Below, piece after piece: positions 6,760 to 10,770 of a DNA stretch of 10,770 nt. The notes below the pieces were generated by a model. It was given only the letters and a program-made list of their open reading frames with translations, made no database searches and was not told where the DNA came from. Origin of the DNA: an uncultured Porphyromonas sp. (GTDB lineage: Bacteria; Bacteroidota; Bacteroidia; Bacteroidales; Porphyromonadaceae); contig URKO01000017.1 in the NCBI GenBank assembly GCA_900548415.1, positions 1-10,770 on the forward strand. The letters run 5' to 3'. The stretch's first letter is position 1. Each line of letters begins with the position of its first letter. The position numbers were made by a program, and so were the translations under genes.

Positions 6760-7761
6760 ATGCGTCGCACCGTCACCTTACTACTCCTCTCGCTCATCCT
6801 GCTGAGTGGGTGCCACAAGGAGGCGCCTTACAGAAGTGCCGAGGGGCTCATCTTTGGCACGCTCTATCACATTACCTATCAGGCTGAAGAGGATTTGTCT
6901 GATCAGATCAATGAGGCACTACAAGAGGTCAACCATGTGGCAAACCCCTTTGACTCGACCTCTATGATCTATGCGGTCAATAACAACTTGTCGATGACGG
7001 TGGACAGCACATTCTACGCGATCTACAGCGTAGCGCGGAGGGTCTACGAGCAGTCGGGCGGTGCTTACGACGTGACCATTGCCCCGCTGGTCAATGCGTG
7101 GGGCTTTGGCTTCGAGCAGGGTTATCCGCTCACGCAGCCACAGGTGAATAGCTTGCTGGAGCTGGTCGGTATGAACAAAGTCTCCTGCACGCCCACTGAG
7201 CTGACCAAGGCGGACCCCGCTATGGAGCTAGACTTCGCCTCCGTTGCCAAGGGGTACGCCTCTGATCTCGTGGGCGAAAGGCTTCGCAGGGCGGGCGTGA
7301 CCAACTACCTAGTGGAGATAGGTGGCGAGATCGCTTACTCGGGACGCAACCCTCGAGGTGCCGCATGGCGCGTCGGCATCTCTAAGCCTGATCTGGACTC
7401 ACTGGGGATAAGCCAGGAGCTACAAGAGATCATTGACTTGCCAGGCGAGCGTGGAGGACTAGCCACCTCGGGCAACTATCGCAACTACAAGGTCGCAGCC
7501 GACGGAAGGATCTACGGACACACCATCTCCGCTCTGAGCGGTTACCCTGCAGAGAGTGATATACTGAGTGCCTCAATCATCGCTCCTACCTGCGCTGAGG
7601 CGGATGCGCTAGCGACAGCCTTTATGGCATCGGGTTACGAGGGCTCTGAGACGATGCGCAAGCAGCTTTCGTCTGACGTCTCTTATCTACTCTTCGTCTC
7701 GACAGGCGATTCGTTAGCTTTTACCCCCATCTCTAGTCCCTCCTTTCCTCGATCGCACTGA
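6760..7761 (+). CDS. apbE: FAD:protein FMN transferase, ApbE family lipoprotein
   Basis: ApbE proteins attach FMN covalently to Ser/Thr of target proteins such as RnfG/NqrC-type subunits, outside the cytoplasmic membrane. The protein has 333 aa. Residues 1-18 form a lipoprotein signal with lipobox LLSGC (C18 lipidated). Core markers are GGAYDVTIAPLVNAWGFG (100-117), LDFASVAKGYASD (157-169), a VEIGGE segment (185-190), LATSGNYRNY (234-243) and the Mg-binding ADALATA (281-287, D282 and T286). The usual H-x-I-(D/N)-P-x-T-G motif appears here as HTISALSG (254-261), lacking Pro and Thr, and the N-terminal loop NPFDSTSMI (62-70) also differs from the common S-x-Y-x-P-x-S pattern. No target protein with a clear flavinylation motif is in the window. 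Family membership is solid; full activity is less certain because of the changed motif. Confidence 0.87.
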   Translation: MRRTVTLLLLSLILLSGCHKEAPYRSAEGLIFGTLYHITYQAEEDLSDQINEALQEVNHVANPFDSTSMIYAVNNNLSMTVDSTFYAIYSVARRVYEQSGGAYDVTIAPLVNAWGFGFEQGYPLTQPQVNSLLELVGMNKVSCTPTELTKADPAMELDFASVAKGYASDLVGERLRRAGVTNYLVEIGGEIAYSGRNPRGAAWRVGISKPDLDSLGISQELQEIIDLPGERGGLATSGNYRNYKVAADGRIYGHTISALSGYPAESDILSASIIAPTCAEADALATAFMASGYEGSETMRKQLSSDVSYLLFVSTGDSLAFTPISSPSFPRSH

Positions 7762-7800
7762 CGCTGGCTTGCTTCTCTAGCGATATAGGACGGACTTTCT

Positions 7801-7808
7801 TATCTTTG
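7801..7808 (+). promoter_or_regulatory. Bacteroidota-type -7 promoter element before the Wzz-like gene
   Basis: TATCTTTG, identical to the element at 5201-5208, lies 19 nt before the ATG at 7828 in the 66-nt gap after the ApbE gene. The leader would be only about 12-15 nt. I find no TTG at 19-21 nt upstream; the nearest TTG (7769-7771) is about 29 nt away, so the -33 half is weak or absent. Confidence rests on the -7 match and its position. Confidence 0.5.
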
Positions 7809-7827
7809 CACCATATAGCCATACATT

Positions 7828-9468
7828 ATGACCCAATCATCGCTCCCCAATAGAGCTGTCAACGATCAGCCAAGCTATCTAGACGAGGGCTCACGCCCCA
7901 CCTTCTCGCAGATCCTTCGTTTGATCCTGAAGCAGTGGTACTGGTTTGTACTCTCTGTCGCACTCTTTGTCGTACTGGGCAAGGTCATCGCAGACCATCG
8001 TCCCCTAGGGCGTCAGACGTACTACATGCACCTCTCCTCACGGCAACCACACGAGCTGACGGAGCCGATCATGCAGCTGAGCGACTCGACGCTCAAGACG
8101 TCTCCTTGGACTCCTGAGTATATCGCAGCTTTGCTCAGTACGACGACAGCCGTTGAAGAGGCAGGCAAGCGTATTGACTTTCAGGTGAACTACTGGGTCA
8201 AAACGCCCTTTGGGATGCGTGACTACTACAATCAGACGCCGATCATAGTACGCTTTGGCAATCTCCTACCGACGGACAAGCTGGACTGTATCGCTCGGCT
8301 TGATGATCCCGTGCATCCCAAGCAGGTTACGATGAGTGCGTTCTCAGGCGTCGTGCAGGGTCAGCCGCTTTATGAGCCGTACGATGTAGTCATCCCTGTC
8401 GGTACGACTCAGGAAACTCCCGTCGGGCCTATCACTGTGACACTTGACGATCCTGCGCAGCACTACCCTTACCATATCGATCAGGAGTATACGGAGATCC
8501 CTATCACCTACTCTCCGCTCGTAGATACCCGCGTTGCCTACGAGCAGGATATGGAGATAACGATGAAAAAGGAAGACTTACCCCTCTCCTCGGTGATACG
8601 TGTCGAGCTACCCTCTAATCGCTCCGAGCGTCGCTGTCTAGGCCTACTCTATGAGATGTACGTTGTCACCGACAGTCTAGGCTGGGCCGAGCTACTAAGT
8701 GATGAGGGCGTCACCGATTCGCTAGGTCGCTTTGCCGGGTCGGTACCAGTTGTGGGGCTTTCTCCATTTAGACTGATTGACAAGCCTCGCGTGCTGAGAG
8801 AGATGCAGCCAGACCTATTCATCATCGCAGGGATGGGACTCCTCGGTCTACTCCTGCCGCTACTCCTGATGTACATCTACTGGGCTATACAAGGCGTCAT
8901 CTACTACGTCTCCGAGTTGCCCAGCCTCCTACGTCGTCGCCTCACACTAGACCTGCTGCGAGATCGTAAGGGCAAGAACGCTCTCTATCTCAACCTCGAG
9001 GAGCTGTGCAGCCTCGTCTCGCCAGCGCAAGGCGAGCCACGCACCATACAGCTCGCTACACCCAATAGCACGAAGTATCATGACCAGCTCATAGCAGAGC
9101 TACAGCAAGCCTTACAGCAGAGAGGTGTCTCCTGCGCCGTCTGGCACTTAGACTTAGCAGAGCAAAAGGCTGCTAGCAAGACGCCCAGTGACGTCTACCA
9201 CACTACGCTCACACCTGGTCTGATAGGTTCCACCGCTTTCCAGCAGCAACTCAAGCAGCTACAGGCGCAGCACCAGCTCACGATCATCGCTCCGCCAGCA
9301 CTTACGAAGGATCCGACCGCTTATCTCCTCTCAGGTAGCCTAGAGCAGAGCCTCTACTGCATCTATCGTGGCAGCACAAGAGTCAGAGCGATCAAGCGTG
9401 TCGTCCATCAGCTACAGATCAGACAGCAGCTAGACCGCTCCCGCATAGAGACCCTTTGGATCGAGTAA
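7828..9468 (+). CDS. Wzz-like polysaccharide chain-length protein fused to a degenerate BY-kinase domain
   Basis: Likely a polysaccharide co-polymerase of the inner membrane. The protein has 546 aa. A cytoplasmic N-terminus leads to TM1 (about 37-55), a large periplasmic region (56-328) and TM2 (about 330-355). Before TM2 comes a proline-containing FRLIDKPRVL stretch like that before TM2 in Wzz/BY-kinase proteins. The cytoplasmic tail (about 356-546) has the fold pattern of a bacterial tyrosine kinase ATPase domain: a beta strand and loop TIQLATPNSTKYHDQ at 406-420 where Walker A should be, VWHLDL at 438-443 where the Walker A' acidic strand should be, and IIAPPALTKD at 486-495 where the DTPP Walker B region should be. 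Walker A Gly-Lys-Ser/Thr is missing and no tyrosine cluster ends the protein, so kinase activity is unlikely. The periplasmic part also lacks the long coiled coil usual in such proteins. Role inferred from topology and remote resemblance. Confidence 0.65.
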   Translation: MTQSSLPNRAVNDQPSYLDEGSRPTFSQILRLILKQWYWFVLSVALFVVLGKVIADHRPLGRQTYYMHLSSRQPHELTEPIMQLSDSTLKTSPWTPEYIAALLSTTTAVEEAGKRIDFQVNYWVKTPFGMRDYYNQTPIIVRFGNLLPTDKLDCIARLDDPVHPKQVTMSAFSGVVQGQPLYEPYDVVIPVGTTQETPVGPITVTLDDPAQHYPYHIDQEYTEIPITYSPLVDTRVAYEQDMEITMKKEDLPLSSVIRVELPSNRSERRCLGLLYEMYVVTDSLGWAELLSDEGVTDSLGRFAGSVPVVGLSPFRLIDKPRVLREMQPDLFIIAGMGLLGLLLPLLLMYIYWAIQGVIYYVSELPSLLRRRLTLDLLRDRKGKNALYLNLEELCSLVSPAQGEPRTIQLATPNSTKYHDQLIAELQQALQQRGVSCAVWHLDLAEQKAASKTPSDVYHTTLTPGLIGSTAFQQQLKQLQAQHQLTIIAPPALTKDPTAYLLSGSLEQSLYCIYRGSTRVRAIKRVVHQLQIRQQLDRSRIETLWIE

Positions 9469-9471
9469 CTA

Positions 9472-9492
9472 AGGGTCGCTACCCTACTTTTT
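9472..9492 (+). terminator. Weak intrinsic terminator or attenuator-like hairpin before nadD
   Basis: Four nt after the preceding stop, AGGGT (9472-9476) pairs with ACCCT (9481-9485) around a CGCT loop, followed by AC and five T residues (9488-9492). The 5-bp stem is short, so termination would be partial at most. The overlapping TACTTTTT (9485-9492) is also one mismatch from the TAnnTTTG promoter element. Either reading is tentative. Confidence 0.3.
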
Positions 9493-9504
9493 ATCGATCA
9501 GACT

Positions 9505-10185
9505 ATGACTACTGAAGGTAAAGACTCTAGGAGTAAGGCCCTTGATCTGACCCAGCTGCGTCCTGCAGCATCAGACGTTAGCGGGACTGTCGGTCTCTTC
9601 GGTGGCAGCTTTGACCCGCTACACATCGGGCACCTTGCTCTCTGTGACTATATCTTGGCTTATCCAGAGCTGTCGGGACTAACGCAAATATGGTTCATGC
9701 CTACCCCGCAGAACCCGCTTAAGGAGCAAGGCACCACGCTACCCTACACGCTACGCTGTCACATGATCGAGCAGGCCATCCAGTCCGATCCACGCTACGA
9801 GCTCTGCACGATCGAGTCCATGCTGCCTGAGCCACACTACACGCTAGAGACGCTCACCGCTCTCGAGGAGCACTACCCGCACTGCTCCTTCAGCCTCATC
9901 ATCGGTGCTGACAGCCTAGCATCACTCTCCCAGTGGTATCGCCACGGCGAGCTCATAGATCGTCTGCCACTCGTAGTCTATCCGCGGAGAGGGTACGACC
10001 TCTCCCAGCTCGTCGAGCAGTACCCCACAGCTCAGATACGATTGCTCAGCGCAGCTCCTCTGATAGAGATCTCCGCCACAGCGATCCGCCAGGCACTCCA
10101 CGAAGGGCGCGACCTGCGCCACTGGCTGCCTCAGCCTGCACTGTACGACACACTCTCTAAAATGACTACTCCTTATGAACGATGA
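9505..10185 (+). CDS. nadD: Nicotinate-nucleotide adenylyltransferase NadD
   Basis: Transfers AMP from ATP to nicotinate mononucleotide, giving deamido-NAD+ in cytoplasmic NAD biosynthesis. The protein has 226 aa. The nucleotidyltransferase signature GSFDPLHIGH is at 34-43, with the H40/H43 pair that contacts ATP phosphates. Further family marks are the MPTPQNPLK segment (65-73), IIGADSLASLSQWY (132-145), and ISATAIR (189-195), the usual ISSTxIR with Ser replaced by Ala. About 27 residues precede the first core strand, longer than common. No in-frame ATG, GTG or TTG lies between 9505 and the core, so the start stands unless a CTG is used. The 3' end overlaps the next gene by 11 nt. The gene is probably essential for NAD supply. 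Confidence 0.94.
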   Translation: MTTEGKDSRSKALDLTQLRPAASDVSGTVGLFGGSFDPLHIGHLALCDYILAYPELSGLTQIWFMPTPQNPLKEQGTTLPYTLRCHMIEQAIQSDPRYELCTIESMLPEPHYTLETLTALEEHYPHCSFSLIIGADSLASLSQWYRHGELIDRLPLVVYPRRGYDLSQLVEQYPTAQIRLLSAAPLIEISATAIRQALHEGRDLRHWLPQPALYDTLSKMTTPYER

Positions 10186-10558
10186 CCGAATGGTACAACT
10201 AGCCTCCTATCAGGTCGAAGAGGAGGCTCTCGATCTCCTTGATCTGCTCTCTGATCACGGCATACCAGCCACCATACGCAATAGTTACAGCGCACGGATG
10301 CTCAGCGCATTCGTCGACGTAGGCGGCTTCATCGTCGAGGTGCCAGAGAGTGTCCGCCCGCAGGTACAAGAGCTTATCGACAGTGGCGAGCTCGTCCTAC
10401 CCGACCAGAGCGATGAGCCTACGACACGTCTCACACAGTGGGTCACTAGACTACCACTCCCAGCTCAGTGGTCTCTGGAGAAGCGGCTCACCATGCTCCT
10501 CTTCTTACTCATCGCCATCGGGATCATCCTCGCGCTCATCGTCCTCATCGTGTCGTAG
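10175..10558 (+). CDS. DUF2007-like small protein with C-terminal membrane anchor
   Basis: The protein has 127 aa. The N-terminal part (about 6-70) resembles the DUF2007 fold: VQLASYQVEEEALDLLDLL, then a short strand with GIPATIRN, then GGFIVEVPE. This family has a small alpha/beta domain described as putative signal transducing; no biochemical role is settled. A linker with charged residues leads to a single strongly hydrophobic helix (about 106-126) that reaches the C-terminus, which suggests a tail-anchored protein with its domain in the cytoplasm. The first ATG (10175) overlaps nadD by 11 nt; an in-frame Met at codon 6 (10190) lies just after the nadD stop and is an alternative start. The gene is presumably translated together with nadD and is followed by the strong hairpin terminator. 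Confidence 0.78.
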   Translation: MNDDRMVQLASYQVEEEALDLLDLLSDHGIPATIRNSYSARMLSAFVDVGGFIVEVPESVRPQVQELIDSGELVLPDQSDEPTTRLTQWVTRLPLPAQWSLEKRLTMLLFLLIAIGIILALIVLIVS

Positions 10559-10581
10559 AGCAGCAGCCTACGGCATCAAAC

Positions 10582-10640
10582 AAAAAAGAATCTCCTCCCG
10601 AATCCACTACTACGGATATTCGGGAGGAGATTTCTTGTTA
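10582..10640. terminator. Strong bidirectional intrinsic terminator
   Basis: A perfect 15-bp inverted repeat pairs 10589-10603 with 10618-10632, extended by one G-U pair at 10588/10633, around a 14-nt loop. On the + strand it is followed by TTTCTTGTT. On the - strand it is followed at once by six T residues (complement of A 10582-10587). It therefore can stop the nadD/DUF2007 transcript from the left and read-through from the tRNA on the right. It begins about 30 nt after the DUF2007 stop. Confidence 0.88.
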
Positions 10641-10687
10641 ACCACAAATATGAAGGCTCAAAAGACAACTACATCCTCTCAAGCCCC

Positions 10688-10718
10688 AAAAAACAAAACA
10701 ACTCAGTGTAGCAACGTT
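10688..10718 (-). terminator. Possible weak terminator downstream of tRNA-Asn
   Basis: Read on the - strand just past the tRNA 3' end, CAAC (10718-10715) can pair with GTTG (10703-10700), followed by TTTTGTTTTTT down to 10688. The stem is only 4 bp, so the T-rich tract is the main support. It may help release the tRNA precursor ahead of the stronger hairpin at 10588-10633. Confidence 0.25.
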
Positions 10719-10719
10719 G

Positions 10720-10770
10720 CGCTCCCTCTTGGGCTTGAACCAAGGACCCCCTGATTAACAGTCAGATGCT
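10720..10770 (-). tRNA. tRNA-Asn (anticodon GUU), partial: 5' part lies beyond the window
   Basis: Reading the - strand from 10770: an anticodon arm TCTGA / CTGTTAA loop / TCAGG with anticodon GTT at 10759-10757, a variable loop, then a T arm with stem CTTGG (10744-10740), loop TTCAAGC and stem CCAAG (10732-10728). AGGGAGC (10727-10721) is the 3' acceptor strand and G10720 the likely discriminator. No CCA is encoded; the next bases are CAA. The acceptor 5' strand should read GCTCCCT and, with the D arm, falls outside the window. Confidence 0.9.

Noticed and set aside
10350..10754. A 134-codon + strand reading frame ending in LGLEPRTP
   Set aside because: It overlaps the DUF2007-like gene in another frame, crosses the terminator hairpin and runs antisense through tRNA-Asn. 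The LGLEPRTP ending is a well-known artefact of translating the complement of a tRNA T arm.
1..10770. CRISPR arrays, insertion sequences, phage or toxin-antitoxin genes
   Set aside because: No regularly spaced repeats, transposase or integrase motifs, or terminal inverted repeats were seen.

Overview
The window looks like chromosomal DNA from an anaerobic, fermentative Bacteroidota, most like Porphyromonas or a close relative. The evidence is GC-rich coding sequence, tightly packed genes with almost no strong Shine-Dalgarno sites, two copies of the Bacteroidota-type -7 promoter element TATCTTTG, and protein families typical of that group. The genus is inferred from family resemblance, not from a search. 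All protein genes are on the + strand. A partial tRNA on the - strand faces them at the right edge.

Region 1 (1-5155) is a compact [FeFe]-hydrogenase locus. It holds a monomeric hydrogenase with atypical H-cluster motifs (group B-like), followed by all three H-cluster maturases in the order hydE, hydG, hydF. Spacing runs from a 26-nt overlap to 12-nt gaps, so these four genes are probably one transcript whose promoter lies left of the window. HydG makes the Fe-CO-CN units, HydE acts on the path to the dithiolate-bridged diiron site, HydF assembles and delivers the [2Fe] subcluster, and the hydrogenase then joins protons with low-potential electrons, probably from ferredoxin, to release H2. 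The hydrogenase has an unusually cysteine-rich N-terminal half.

Region 2 (5156-7761) begins with a promoter-like TATCTTTG. It carries a membrane-anchored family 2 glycosyltransferase, a small nitroreductase-family flavoprotein (4-nt ATGA overlap), and an ApbE-type FAD:protein FMN transferase lipoprotein.

Region 3 (7762-9468) has a second TATCTTTG element and a two-TM, Wzz-like chain-length protein. Its cytoplasmic C-terminal domain looks like a bacterial tyrosine kinase (BY-kinase) that has lost its nucleotide-binding motifs.

Region 4 (9469-10770) carries nadD (NAD biosynthesis) overlapping by 11 nt a small DUF2007-like protein with a C-terminal membrane anchor. A strong bidirectional intrinsic terminator follows. 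The right edge holds the 3' part of a convergent tRNA-Asn(GUU).

No CRISPR array, insertion sequence or phage gene is visible, and no gene-free stretch exceeds about 160 bases. The most interesting items are the complete group B-like hydrogenase and maturase locus, the extra cysteines in the hydrogenase, the degenerate BY-kinase, and altered motifs in HydF and ApbE.
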